DNA of 64,000 nucleotides from Ectothiorhodospiraceae bacterium 2226 (GCA_013348725.1 CP054689.1:43501-107500); one strand, 5' to 3'; shown: positions 8,594-16,452, counted from the stretch's first letter. The notes: a model not told the origin generated them from the letters alone. Numbers and translations are program-made.

Positions 8594-8922
8594 GCGCTGG
8601 CCTTGTGCAACAGGCCGGCGAGGTCGAGCCACACCCGGCCCTGTTCCACCCGCACCGGCACGCGCGCGGCACAGCCCTTGTCCGGGGCGACCGCCTGCCC
8701 GGTGGCCAGATCGATGCCCCAGTTGTGCAAGGGACAGGTCACCGTGCGCCCGTGCACCATGCCTTGCGACAGTGGCCCGCCCTTGTGCGGACAACGGTCC
8801 AACAGCGCGAACACCTCGTCGCTCGCGGTGCGAAACACGGCCACATCCGCCGCCGGGGTGCGCACTACCCGGGCGCCCAGCTGCGGGATCTCCGCCACAT
8901 CACCCAAACAATGCCAGCTCAT
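8590..8922 (-). CDS. nirD: Nitrite reductase small subunit NirD (Rieske-type)
   Basis: 110-residue Rieske-fold partner of the NADH nitrite reductase NirB. The cluster ligand motifs are present: CPHKGGPL (C-x-H) and CPLHNWGIDL (C-x2-H). Many enterobacterial NirD proteins have lost these residues, so this copy looks able to bind a 2Fe-2S cluster. It starts at the ATG at 8922, overlapping the nirB stop by four bases, and ends overlapping the nasA start by four bases; the three genes are therefore translationally coupled. The sequence opens MSWHCLGDVAEIPQLGARVV. Confidence 0.93.
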   Translation of the reverse strand: MSWHCLGDVAEIPQLGARVVRTPAADVAVFRTASDEVFALLDRCPHKGGPLSQGMVHGRTVTCPLHNWGIDLATGQAVAPDKGCAARVPVRVEQGRVWLDLAGLLHKASA

Positions 8923-11378
8923 ACGCGTTCCTCCATGTCCAACGGTTCGAGGGGGGTGAATTCCCGGCGCGCGGCATCCTGCACACGCTCTTGCCAGGGG
9001 TCTTTCTGCGCGTAGCGTTGCGCGCGCAGGAATCGCTCGTAGTAGCGCTTGCGCTGGGCGGGGTCGTCGACCACCGCCGCCTTCACGGCGGCGAGCCCGT
9101 TGCGCTCGATCCAGTGCGCGGTGCGCTCGAGGTAACGCGCCTGCTCGCGGTACATCTGCAGGAAGGCGCCGGCGTACTCGAGCACCTCGGCGGGCGTGGC
9201 GACCTTGCACAGCAGCTCGGTGCCGCGCAGCTTGATGCCGCCGTTGCCGCCGACGTGCAGCTCCCAGCCCGAGTCCACCGCGATGACGCCGAAGTCCTTG
9301 ATGGTCGCCTCGGCGCAGTTGCGCGGGCAGCCGGAGACGGCGAGTTTGACCTTGTGCGGGGTCCAGCTGCCCCAGGTCATGCGCTCCAGGGCGATGCCCA
9401 TGCCGGTCGAGTCCTGGGTGCCGAAGCGGCACCATTCGGAGCCCACGCAGGTCTTCACGGTGCGCAGCGCCTTGCCGTAGGCGTGTCCCGAAACGAGCCC
9501 GGCGCGGCCGAGTTCGTCCCACACCGCGGGCAGGTCGTGCTTGTGCACCCCGAGCAGGTCGATGCGCTGGCCGCCGGTCACCTTCACGGTGGGCACCTTG
9601 AAGCGCTCGGCGACGTCGGCGATAGCGCGCAGCTCGGCCGGCGTGGTGATGCCGCCCCACATGCGCGGCACGACCGAATAGGTGCCGTCCTTTTGGATGT
9701 TGGCGTGTGCGCGCTCATTGATGAAGCGCGATTGGGCATCGTCGGTGTAGCTCTCGGGCCACGCCACCAGCAGGTAGTAGTTGAGCGCCGGACGGCAGCG
9801 GTGGCAGCCGTCTTCGCTGCGCCAACCGAGCGCGTCCATCACCGCGCGGATGCTGTTGAGGCCCTGCGCGGCGATCTGCTCGCGCACCGCGTCGTGGCCA
9901 AGGTCGGTGCAGGCGCAGAGCGGCGGGTCGGCCACCACCTCCTGCGCCCGCCCGGTGACGCTCGCGAGCAGTTCCTGCACCTGTCCGGTACAGGACCCGC
10001 ACGACGACGAGGCCTTAGTATGCGCGCGCACCGCCTCCAGGCTGTCCAGCTTGCCGGCTTGAATGGCGGCCACGATGGTGCCCTTGCACACGCCGTTGCA
10101 GCCGCAGATCTCGGCATCGTCCGGCAAGGCCGCCACGCCGCCGCCCTCGCCCGCCGGTTCGGTGGGACCGAAGGCGAGCGTGGCGCGCAGCGGCGCGAGG
10201 TCGGTCGCCTCGCGCAACAGGCGGAAGTACCAGGGGCCGTCCCCCGCGTCGCCGTACAACACGGCGCCGCGCAGCCGGTTGTCGCGCAGCACCAGCTTCT
10301 TGTAGATACCGCGGCCCGGGTCCTGCAGCACGATGGTCTCGTCACCCGCCGCGGGCTCGAATTCGCCCGCCGAGAACAGATCCACCCCGGTGACCTTGAG
10401 GCGGGTGGCGGTCGCCGAGCCCTCGTAGCGCGCCTGCACCTCGCCGGCCAACTGCGCCGCGCAGACCTTGGCCTGCTCGAACAGCGGCGCGACCAAGCCG
10501 TAGCTGATGCCGCGGTGCTGTACGCACTCGCCGACGGCGTAGACATCCGGTGCCGAGGTGCGCAGCTGATCGTCCACCAGCACACCGCGCTCGCAGGCGA
10601 GCCCGGCGCTGTGCGCCAGCGCGGCGTTGGGTCGTATGCCGACGGCCATCACCACCAGGTCGGCCGGCAGCTCACGCCCATCCTCCAACGCGACGGCGCG
10701 CACCCGACTTTCACCTGGGCCCTCACCCAGCAGCGCCGTGGTACGCGCCTCCAGCGCGAAGCGCAACCCGTTCTGCTCGAGGTGTCGGTGCAGCAGCGCG
10801 CCGGCGGCGGCGTCGAGCTGACGTTCCATCAGCGTCGCGCCGATGTGCACCACCGTCACGTCCATACCCTGACGCGCGAGCCCGTGCGCGGCCTCCAGGC
10901 CGAGCAGGCCGCCGCCGATCACCACGGCACGGCCGCCGCGGCGCGCCGCCCGCTGCATCGCCTGCACGTCGGCGATGTCGCGAAAGCTCACCACGCCCTC
11001 GAGTTCGACGCCGGGCACCGGGAGGATGAAGGGCTCGGAGCCCGTGGCGAGCAGCAAGCGGTCGTAGGCCTCGCTGCTGCCGTCCGCCAGAGTGCAACGG
11101 CGCGCGCCAAGATCGAGCTGTTCGACACGCACGCCCTTGCGCAAGCGCACGCCGTGCTCGGCGTACCAGGCCTCGCTGTTGAGTTCGATCTGGTCCAGCG
11201 ATTTCTCGCCCGCCAGCACCGGCGAGAGCAGGATGCGGTTGTAGTTGACGTGCGGCTCGGCGCCGATGACGGTGATGTCGTATGCATCCGGCGCGCGCGC
11301 GATCAGTTCTTCGATGGTGCGCATGCCGGCCATGCCGTTGCCGACCAGCACCAGACGGGGTTTGCGTTCGCTGCTCAT
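8919..11378 (-). CDS. nirB: NADH-dependent assimilatory nitrite reductase large subunit NirB
   Basis: Reduces nitrite to ammonium with NADH in the cytoplasm using FAD, 4Fe-4S and siroheme. It is 819 residues. The FAD site LVLVGNGMAGMRTIEEL is at about residues 9-25 and a second dinucleotide loop VVIGGGLLGLEAAHG near 145. Two BFD-like cysteine regions follow: EICGCNGVCKG near 426 with CGSCTG near 460, then CACTDLG and CHRCRP near 485-530. The siroheme/4Fe-4S ligands are TCVGSEWCRFG near 643 and SGCPRNCAEA near 687 (C-x5-C and C-x3-C). The start ATG at 11378 touches the nrtD stop (TGATG arrangement). A longer frame reaching 11909 is an artefact inside nrtD. Confidence 0.96.
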   Translation of the reverse strand: MSSERKPRLVLVGNGMAGMRTIEELIARAPDAYDITVIGAEPHVNYNRILLSPVLAGEKSLDQIELNSEAWYAEHGVRLRKGVRVEQLDLGARRCTLADGSSEAYDRLLLATGSEPFILPVPGVELEGVVSFRDIADVQAMQRAARRGGRAVVIGGGLLGLEAAHGLARQGMDVTVVHIGATLMERQLDAAAGALLHRHLEQNGLRFALEARTTALLGEGPGESRVRAVALEDGRELPADLVVMAVGIRPNAALAHSAGLACERGVLVDDQLRTSAPDVYAVGECVQHRGISYGLVAPLFEQAKVCAAQLAGEVQARYEGSATATRLKVTGVDLFSAGEFEPAAGDETIVLQDPGRGIYKKLVLRDNRLRGAVLYGDAGDGPWYFRLLREATDLAPLRATLAFGPTEPAGEGGGVAALPDDAEICGCNGVCKGTIVAAIQAGKLDSLEAVRAHTKASSSCGSCTGQVQELLASVTGRAQEVVADPPLCACTDLGHDAVREQIAAQGLNSIRAVMDALGWRSEDGCHRCRPALNYYLLVAWPESYTDDAQSRFINERAHANIQKDGTYSVVPRMWGGITTPAELRAIADVAERFKVPTVKVTGGQRIDLLGVHKHDLPAVWDELGRAGLVSGHAYGKALRTVKTCVGSEWCRFGTQDSTGMGIALERMTWGSWTPHKVKLAVSGCPRNCAEATIKDFGVIAVDSGWELHVGGNGGIKLRGTELLCKVATPAEVLEYAGAFLQMYREQARYLERTAHWIERNGLAAVKAAVVDDPAQRKRYYERFLRAQRYAQKDPWQERVQDAARREFTPLEPLDMEERV

Positions 11379-12178
11379 CACGCCGCCTCCGCTGCCGGGT
11401 TGCGATGGCGCTCGTGCAAAAAGCGGAGCACCTCGCTGCGGTAGTGGTTGTACTGGGGGTTGTCGGCCATCGCGAGGCGCTCGCGCGGGCGCGGCAACTC
11501 GATCTGCAGCACCTCGCCGATGGTGGCGGCCGGGCCGTTGGTCATCATGACGATGCGGTCGGAGAGCAGCACCGCCTCGTCCACGTCGTGCGTCACCATC
11601 AGCACGGTGTTGCCGAGCTGCGTCTGGATGCGCATCACCTCGTCCTGCAGGTGCGCGCGCGTGAGCGCGTCCAGCGCGCCGAACGGCTCGTCCATCAGCA
11701 GGACCTTGGGCTGCATCGCCAGCGCGCGCGCGATCCCCACGCGCTGTTTCATGCCGCCGGAGATCTCGTCGGGGCGCTTGTCGAGCGCGTGCCCCATGCC
11801 GACCATCTCCAGGTGGTGCACCACCCACTCGCGACGTTCGGCCGCCGACTTGGTGCCACGGAAGGTCTTGTTCACCGCCAGCGCCACGTTGTCGCGCACG
11901 GTCAGCCATGGCAGCAGCGAGTGATTCTGGAACACCACGCTGCGGTCCGGGCCGGGCCTACTCACCTCCTTGCCGTCCAGGATCACCGCGCCGCTGGTGG
12001 TCTCCAGCAGCCCTGCCACGATGTTCAGCACGGTGGATTTGCCGCAGCCGGAGTGGCCGATGATGGCGATCACCTCGCCGCGATCGACCTGTAGGTTTAC
12101 CTCGCGCAGCACCTCGGTGGCCGCGGCGCCGGCGCCGAAACGCTTGTGCACGTTCTCGATGGAGAGATAGCTGGTCAT
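11378..12178 (-). CDS. nrtD: Nitrate ABC transporter ATP-binding protein NrtD
   Basis: Energises nitrate (and possibly nitrite) import by NrtABD. It is 266 residues. Walker A GHSGCGKST is at residues 41-49, the Q-loop is in VFQNHSLLPWLTV, the signature is ISGGMKQRVGIARAL, and Walker B is VLLMDEPFGALDALTR, with the switch histidine in MVTHDVDEA. These sequence details match the nitrate/taurine branch of ABC ATPases. It has only the ATPase domain; there is no fused solute-binding domain as in cyanobacterial NrtC. The gene lies 25 bases after nrtB and directly abuts nirB. Confidence 0.93.
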   Translation of the reverse strand: MTSYLSIENVHKRFGAGAAATEVLREVNLQVDRGEVIAIIGHSGCGKSTVLNIVAGLLETTSGAVILDGKEVSRPGPDRSVVFQNHSLLPWLTVRDNVALAVNKTFRGTKSAAERREWVVHHLEMVGMGHALDKRPDEISGGMKQRVGIARALAMQPKVLLMDEPFGALDALTRAHLQDEVMRIQTQLGNTVLMVTHDVDEAVLLSDRIVMMTNGPAATIGEVLQIELPRPRERLAMADNPQYNHYRSEVLRFLHERHRNPAAEAA

Positions 12179-12203
12179 GATGTGCCTCCTTGTGCGGTAT
12201 CAG

Positions 12204-13166
12204 TCAGCCTTGTTGGGTGCCGTGGGTGACCCACTTGCCGGCCAGGGCCACCAGGCGGTCGAGGATGAAGCCCACCAGGCCCACGTAGATCAGCGCGAGC
12301 ACGATGTCGCTGAGCATCGAGGCGTTCCACGCATCCCAGATGAAGAAGCCGATGCCGACCCCGCCGATCAGCATTTCCGCCGCCACGATCGCCAGCCAGG
12401 CGAGGCCGATGCCGATGCGCAGCCCCGAGAAGATGTAGGGCGCGGCGGCCGGCAGCATGATGCGGGTGAAGTACTCCACGCCGTTGAGGCGCAGCACCCG
12501 GGCGACGTTGACGTAGTCCTGGGAGATGTTGCGGATACCGACCGAGGTGTTGATGATGATCGGCCAGATCGCGGTGATGAAAATGACGAAGATGGCGGAG
12601 GGATTGCTGTCCTGAAACGCGGCCAGCGAGATCGGCAACCAGGCCAGGGGCGGCACGGTGCGCAGCACCTGGAAGATCGGGTCGAGCCCGCGCATCGCCC
12701 AGGTCGACTGCCCCACCAGGACACCGAGCGCGATGCCCGCGACCACCGCCAGCAGGTAGCCGTAGGCGACGCGCTCCAGGCTCGCCAAGAGCTGCCACGC
12801 CATGCCGACATCGTTGCCGCCGTGGTCATAGAACGGATTGACGATCAACTCCCAGGTATCCGTCACGACGAGTGACGGGGGCGGTAACGTGGCCCCCGGG
12901 GAGGATGCGAGCATCTCCCACATGAGCAAAAAAACGGCGGTCACGATGAGCGGCGGGAGCATGGTGCCGGCCAGATGGCGCAGGCGCTGCCGCCAGCGGC
13001 TCGGTGGCGGGGGCGGCGCACCCGCGGCGGCAGCCGGCGCCGCGGCAATGGCCGGCGCCTGCGGCGCGCGGCCACGCTCGGGACGCGAGGGGGTGACGGT
13101 GGAGGCCGTAGCGGACATGGTGGGCTCCTCGGTCGGCTGGGCGACGGACGGCGCGGGGCGGGTCAT
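12204..13166 (-). CDS. nrtB: Nitrate ABC transporter permease NrtB
   Basis: Inner-membrane permease of the nitrate importer, 320 residues. A low-complexity cytosolic N-terminus (Ala/Pro rich, about residues 1-58) precedes about six transmembrane segments, starting LPPLIVTAVFLLMWEML. The EAA-type loop for ATPase contact reads LRLNGVEYFTRIMLPAAAP. Another family match is PLAWLPISLAAFQDSNPSA. The start overlaps the nrtA stop by four bases (ATGA). An alternative start at the second Met (residue 17) is possible because the N-terminal tail is poorly conserved in composition. Confidence 0.92.
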   Translation of the reverse strand: MTRPAPSVAQPTEEPTMSATASTVTPSRPERGRAPQAPAIAAAPAAAAGAPPPPPSRWRQRLRHLAGTMLPPLIVTAVFLLMWEMLASSPGATLPPPSLVVTDTWELIVNPFYDHGGNDVGMAWQLLASLERVAYGYLLAVVAGIALGVLVGQSTWAMRGLDPIFQVLRTVPPLAWLPISLAAFQDSNPSAIFVIFITAIWPIIINTSVGIRNISQDYVNVARVLRLNGVEYFTRIMLPAAAPYIFSGLRIGIGLAWLAIVAAEMLIGGVGIGFFIWDAWNASMLSDIVLALIYVGLVGFILDRLVALAGKWVTHGTQQG

Positions 13167-14452
13167 GACGCGATCCGCTTGATCGCCAGGCTGTCCAGAT
13201 ACGCCTGGGGGTTGTCCGGATCGAAGGTCTTGCCGTCGAAGAAGGTCTCGGTGCCGCGCGAGGTCGACGCGGGAATCGCCTGCCCATCCACGCCCAGCGC
13301 CTGTGCCGCCTCGCGCCAGATGTCCTCGCGGTTGACCTCGTCGACCAGCGCCCGGGTGTCGAGCCCGGCCGGCAGGTAACCCCAGCGAATGTTCTCGGTC
13401 AGGAACCAGAGATCGTGGCTCTTATACGGATAGGAGGCGTGGTCGTTCCAGTAGCGCATCTGTGCTGGATGGTTCTCGACCACGCGTCCGGTGCCGTAGT
13501 CGAAGTTCCCCTGCATACGGTCGATGATGTCGGCGTAGGGCGCATGGATGTAGCGGCGCCGCGAGCAGATCTGGGCGACCTCTTCCTTGTGCGCCGGATC
13601 CTCGCAATACATCTGCGCCTCCATGATCGCCATGGTCAGTGCGCGCGCGGCGTTCGGATGCGCCTCGACGTAATCGGCGCGCATGGCGAAGGCCTTCTCG
13701 GGGTGGTTGTGCCACAGCTCGCCGGTGGTGTTGGCGGTGTAGCCGATCCCCTGATTGATGAGCTGCATGTTCCAGGGCTCGCACACGCAGAAGGCGTCCA
13801 TCGACCCGACGCGCATGTTGGCGACCATTTGCGCCGGCGGCACCGTGATGGTCGCGATATCGCGATTGGGATCGATGCCCGCCGCGGCCATCCAGTAGCG
13901 GATCCACAAATCGTGCGTGCCGCCGGGGAAGGTCATCGCGGCGCGCACGTCCGCGCCGCGCTTACGCTTCCCGGCAAAGACCTCACCGAGCCCGCTGGCG
14001 TCGGTGCCCACGGCCAGCTCCGCATACTCGCGCGCCACCGAGATGCACTGCCCGGCGAGGTTCAGCCGCGCGAGGATCGCCATGCGCGTGTTGCCGCGGT
14101 GATGAATCAGGTACGGCATCGGCGTGAGGATGTGCGCGCCGTCGATGCCGTTACGGCGCGAGCCGAGCTCCAGATTGTCGCGCGTGGTGCCCCAGGACGA
14201 CTGCTTCTCCACCCGCACGTCCGACATGCCGTGCTTGGCGAAGAAGCCTTTTTCGAGCGCAATGAACAGCGGCGCGGCATCGGTCAGCGCGATGAACCCG
14301 AGTGTCGCGCGTGTCGTCTCCGGCTTGGCGCCGGCGGCGCGGGCGAACCCCCAAGGCGCCAGTCCGCCCATGCCGACGGCGCCCACCCCGGCTGCCATGG
14401 CGCCGAGGAATCGCCGGCGCGACATGCCCTTGCTTCGATCGTCTGTGCTCAT
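13163..14452 (-). CDS. nrtA: Nitrate ABC transporter substrate-binding protein NrtA, Tat-exported
   Basis: Periplasmic nitrate receptor of the NrtABD system, 429 residues, close to the usual length. The N-terminus carries a twin-arginine signal, SRRRFLGAMAAG near residues 11-22, followed by a hydrophobic stretch and AAGAKPE at the likely cleavage region. The mature part matches the NrtA/CmpA family: LGFIALTDAAPLFIALEKGF, WGTTRDNLELG, TFPGGTHDLWIRYWMAAAG and CEPWNMQLI. It is the first gene of the operon, 60 bases after the leader terminator. Regulation is expected through the sigma-54-type promoter and the antitermination leader described separately. Specificity for nitrate rather than bicarbonate is inferred from the operon context. 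Confidence 0.93.
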   Translation of the reverse strand: MSTDDRSKGMSRRRFLGAMAAGVGAVGMGGLAPWGFARAAGAKPETTRATLGFIALTDAAPLFIALEKGFFAKHGMSDVRVEKQSSWGTTRDNLELGSRRNGIDGAHILTPMPYLIHHRGNTRMAILARLNLAGQCISVAREYAELAVGTDASGLGEVFAGKRKRGADVRAAMTFPGGTHDLWIRYWMAAAGIDPNRDIATITVPPAQMVANMRVGSMDAFCVCEPWNMQLINQGIGYTANTTGELWHNHPEKAFAMRADYVEAHPNAARALTMAIMEAQMYCEDPAHKEEVAQICSRRRYIHAPYADIIDRMQGNFDYGTGRVVENHPAQMRYWNDHASYPYKSHDLWFLTENIRWGYLPAGLDTRALVDEVNREDIWREAAQALGVDGQAIPASTSRGTETFFDGKTFDPDNPQAYLDSLAIKRIAS

Positions 14453-14483
14453 CTGTTCTTCTGTCCCCTTGGCCGTTCATGAA

Positions 14484-14507
14484 AGGTCTGAATCGATCAG
14501 ACCTTCC
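14484..14507. repeat. Perfect dyad just upstream of nrtA, similar to the end of the dispersed repeat
   Basis: The arms AAGGTCTGA and TCAGACCTT are nine-base perfect complements around a five-base centre. It lies between the leader terminator and the nrtA start. On the minus strand it reads GAGGAAGGTCTGATCGAT, sharing AGGAAGGTCTGA with the start of the repeat near 42745, and it resembles that repeat's terminal hairpin at 42873-42896. It may be a repeat remnant or an extra stem in the nrtA leader. No T-run follows it on the minus strand, so it is not an intrinsic terminator for the operon. Confidence 0.45.
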
Positions 14508-14511
14508 TCAG

Positions 14512-14567
14512 AAAAAAGGCGCCGCATCGCACGGAGCCGCCTACGCAGCCCGGCAATGGACGCCTTT
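14512..14567 (-). terminator. Intrinsic terminator (attenuator) in the nrt operon leader
   Basis: On the minus strand AAAGGCG (14567-14561) can pair with CGCCTTT (14521-14515), extended by a G-T and a C-G pair, and six T residues (14517-14512) close the element. The enclosed 35 bases can form an inner GCCG/CGGC stem. The 5' arm is the loop and 3' side of the hexaloop hairpin at 14557-14572, so the two structures exclude each other. This is the classic arrangement for protein-dependent antitermination. Confidence 0.75.
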
Positions 14568-14572
14568 GTCCA
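14557..14572 (-). promoter_or_regulatory. ANTAR hexaloop hairpin 2 (overlaps the terminator)
   Basis: The minus strand reads TGGAC, loop AAAGGC, GTCCA: a five-base perfect stem with a six-base loop having A at loop position 1 and G at position 4. These are the identity features of RNA hairpins recognised by ANTAR proteins such as NasR and EutV. Formation of this hairpin sequesters the 5' arm of the downstream terminator and so allows read-through into nrtA. Confidence 0.75.
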
Positions 14573-14611
14573 GGTCCCCGTCCGCCACCCGCGGGTGTTC
14601 GGAGGGTCAGG

Positions 14612-14635
14612 AGACGAACCGCCGTTGGATCGTCT
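14612..14635 (-). promoter_or_regulatory. ANTAR hexaloop hairpin 1
   Basis: The minus strand reads AGACGA, T, CC, loop AACGGC, GG, T, TCGTCT: a six-base stem, one T-T mismatch, two further pairs, then a six-base loop with A at position 1 and G at position 4. It begins about two bases after the predicted transcription start. With hairpin 2 it forms the tandem hexaloop motif of ANTAR antitermination leaders. The spacer to hairpin 2 (39 bases) is longer than usual but contains its own small palindrome (14587-14596). Confidence 0.72.
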
Positions 14636-14647
14636 TGCCCATGAGGT

Positions 14648-14664
14648 TGCAGATCACGTGCCAA
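14648..14664 (-). promoter_or_regulatory. Sigma-54-type promoter of the nrt-nir-nas operon
   Basis: The minus strand reads TTGGCACGTGATCTGCA, matching the RpoN consensus YTGGCACGNNNNTTGCW except for C in place of the first T of the -12 block. The GG (-24) and GC (-12) are correctly spaced. The transcription start is predicted near 14637, immediately before ANTAR hairpin 1, the same geometry as Klebsiella nas leaders. No clear NtrC consensus site was found upstream. Two dyads, 14686-14702 and 14725-14744, are candidates for activator binding. Confidence 0.7.
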
Positions 14665-14685
14665 CTCATGGATCGCGCACAGGCC

Positions 14686-14744
14686 ATGCCGCCGCGCGGC
14701 ATAAGTGCCCGTATTGCGTGGCGGGTTCGCTCCACAGCGCGAAC
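14686..14744. promoter_or_regulatory. Two dyads upstream of the sigma-54-type promoter
   Basis: ATGCCGC-CGC-GCGGCAT is a perfect seven-base inverted repeat at 14686-14702, about 50 bases upstream of the predicted start. GTTCGC-N8-GCGAAC is a perfect six-base inverted repeat at 14725-14744, about 90-105 bases upstream. The position suits enhancer-binding proteins, but neither matches the NtrC consensus, so binding is speculative. Confidence 0.35.
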
Positions 14745-14791
14745 ATTTCGTGATGAGTGACGGCGCAAGGCAGGGTCGGCGGCGGCCGGGG

Positions 14792-14837
14792 GCACCAGCC
14801 TGGGGCGTGGCGGGGCCCCGGCGGGCCAGGCTGGTGC
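14792..14837 (-). terminator. Long GC-rich hairpin after nasR, probable terminator without T-run
   Basis: GCACCAGCCTGG (14792-14803) and CCAGGCTGGTGC (14826-14837) are perfect 12-base complements, with a GGGGCCCC palindrome inside the loop. It starts 29 bases downstream of the nasR stop on the minus strand. No T-run follows, so it may end the nasR transcript with help of Rho, stabilise its 3' end, or serve as a protein site. Confidence 0.45.
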
Positions 14838-14865
14838 ACGGTGCGGCGGACCGGTCTCCCGGCCG

Positions 14866-16158
14866 CTAGCGCAACAGGTCGGCCATGGCCACGGCGGCCT
14901 CCGCCACTTCGACGAGGCGGCGATTCTGCTCCATCGCGGTCTGGCGCAGGAGCTTGTAGGCCGCGTCCTCGGACAGCCCCCGATGGCGCATCAGCAGGCC
15001 CTTGGCGCGCTCGATCACCTTGCGCTCGGCGAGCGCAAGACGCGCCGCATGTAACTCATCCTCCATCGATTGCAGGCGGCCGGCTTGGCGTTGCACGAGC
15101 TCCATCACCGAGTGCGCCACGATCGGCAGGTTGAGGATCTCGTCGCGGACCTGGCCGGGAGGAACCTGGGGCTGGGCATCGAAAAAGACCGCATACGGCA
15201 CGGCGTCGCGCAGCTCGGTGGCGGTGCGCTGCGCAATGCGCTCGCGCACCGCCCCAGATCCGCCCGACAGGCCGCGATACGCGCCGCGCAGCAGCGCCCG
15301 AGGTGCCGCTCGAGGCGGTCTTCGATCGCGCGCATGCCATCGATGAGCGCGGTGGTGCAGTCGAACCACTCGCCGAGCAAGGCGGTCATCGCACCGCATG
15401 ACGATGGCGAAGATGGCGTACAGGCGCGGCGACGCAGGCGCTCCACCGCTGCCCACTCGGGCACGCGCTGTAGGCGCTCCCAGGCGGCGCGGTCCTCCTC
15501 CGCGACGAACACCAGAAAGGTGGCAAAGCAGCGCCCCTGGGCATCGATGCGATGCACCAAGGCCTGCCGCTGCTCGGCTTCGAACCCGCCGGCGCCGAAG
15601 CCGGCCGCCCCAATGGCGCGCTCCTGCCCGGCCAGTTCCTTGCCCTGCATAAAGTTCAGCAGCGCCACCAGGGCGCGGGAGACGTCCGGGTCGGTGGCGG
15701 CGTCGGCCGCCTCGACGACCGCCGCCAACAGGCCGCGGATCAGGTCGCTGTAACGGTGCATTGCGGCCATCGGAAGGATCGCCCGTTCCGCCACTTGCGC
15801 GCGCAACGACGCCAGCGCCGACAAGCCCTGCAGCGCCAGCGCCACGCGCGCCAGCAGGCGGCTCTGCGCCTGCGCGCAGGCGCCCGGCTGCAGCCAGCCC
15901 GCGAGTTCCTCCGCGAACGCTCCCAGCGCGGCGTCGGCCGCCTCACGCGCGTGACGCAGGCGTTGGGCGTAAGCCTCGCCGCACGCGCTCAAGTGGAGCG
16001 TGGAGATACCGCGCTCGAGTTGGAGTTGATGGACCAGGGCGCGGATGCGGCCCACCAGGCGCACCGCTGCCTGCAACTGCTCCAGGGCAACCAGTTCGCA
16101 CCGGCGCGAGGCCAGCAGCAGATCGCCGACCGTTTCTTCATACGGGAGAGCCTTCACG
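14866..16158 (-). pseudogene. nasR: Nitrate-responsive antiterminator NasR (NIT plus ANTAR), interrupted by a one-base frameshift
   Basis: NasR senses nitrate/nitrite with an N-terminal NIT domain and binds leader RNA with a C-terminal ANTAR domain to prevent termination. From a GTG at 16158 one frame encodes the NIT domain (VHQLQLERGISTLHLSA, MHRYSDLIRGLLAAVVEA, GEWFDCTTALIDGMRAIED) and reaches LERHLG near 15300. Sense continues in another frame as ALLRGAYRGL and then the ANTAR domain (AERKVIERAKGLLMRHRG, LSEDAAYKLLRQTAMEQNRR) to the stop at 14866. One extra G in the GGG run (CCC at 15297-15299 on the plus strand) would restore about 431 residues, near the size of known NasR. It is either a true lesion or a sequencing error; the intact ANTAR part and the perfect leader next door favour a recent event or an error. 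Confidence 0.8.
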
Positions 16159-16255
16159 TGCTTGTCGTCCCCTTCTCCGCCCGCCGATCGGGCATGCACC
16201 GAGAAGAGAGAAGCACGCGACGTGCCAGGCGCCGGTGGGGGCGCGAGAGGCGTGC

Positions 16256-16342
16256 GATGCCGCGGGCGGCGCGGGACGATGCCGCGGCGGCGCCGGGTGA
16301 TGGTGCGGGCGGCGCCGAGTGATGCTGCGGGCGGCACCGAGC
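16256..16342. repeat. Four tandem copies of a 21-22 bp GC-rich unit
   Basis: Units begin GATGCCGCGG or GATGGTGCGG at 16256, 16278, 16299 and 16321 and continue GCGGCGCC-GGGT or similar. They lie just upstream of the nasR start, inside the 294-base gap between nasR and the unknown gene at 16453. No other feature is evident in that gap except the hairpin at 16371-16389. Confidence 0.6.
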
Positions 16343-16370
16343 CAAGGGGAGGAAGGCGTGCCGCTATTTC

Positions 16371-16389
16371 GGGCGGAGAAGCTCCGCCC
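16371..16389 (-). terminator. Short perfect hairpin downstream of the unknown gene at 16453
   Basis: GGGCGGAG-AAG-CTCCGCCC forms an eight-base perfect stem with a three-base loop, 63 bases after the stop of the minus-strand gene. No T-run follows, so terminator function is only plausible. Confidence 0.35.
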
Positions 16390-16452
16390 CTCCGCGGGAC
16401 CCGCTCCAGGAAGGGGCCTGCCCCATTCCGAATGGATTGTGTCAGACCGTAA

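Noticed and set aside
8343..11444. A very long plus-strand frame (over 1000 codons) opposite nirB and nasA
   Set aside because: It is an antisense shadow created by GC-rich third positions; its translation is rich in Arg, Ala, His and Gly with no family resemblance, while the minus strand encodes clear NirB and NirD.
14686..14744. NtrC binding sites upstream of the nrt promoter
   Set aside because: The dyads are real but do not match the GCAC-N6/7-GTGC type consensus, so I list them only as dyads.
14866..16337. Two separate regulatory genes, one NIT and one ANTAR
   Set aside because: The domains join precisely at a homopolymer and together give one NasR of normal length, with no start signal for a separate ANTAR gene.
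16256..16342. A CRISPR array
   Set aside because: Units are contiguous with no spacers, only 21-22 bases, and no cas genes are in the window.
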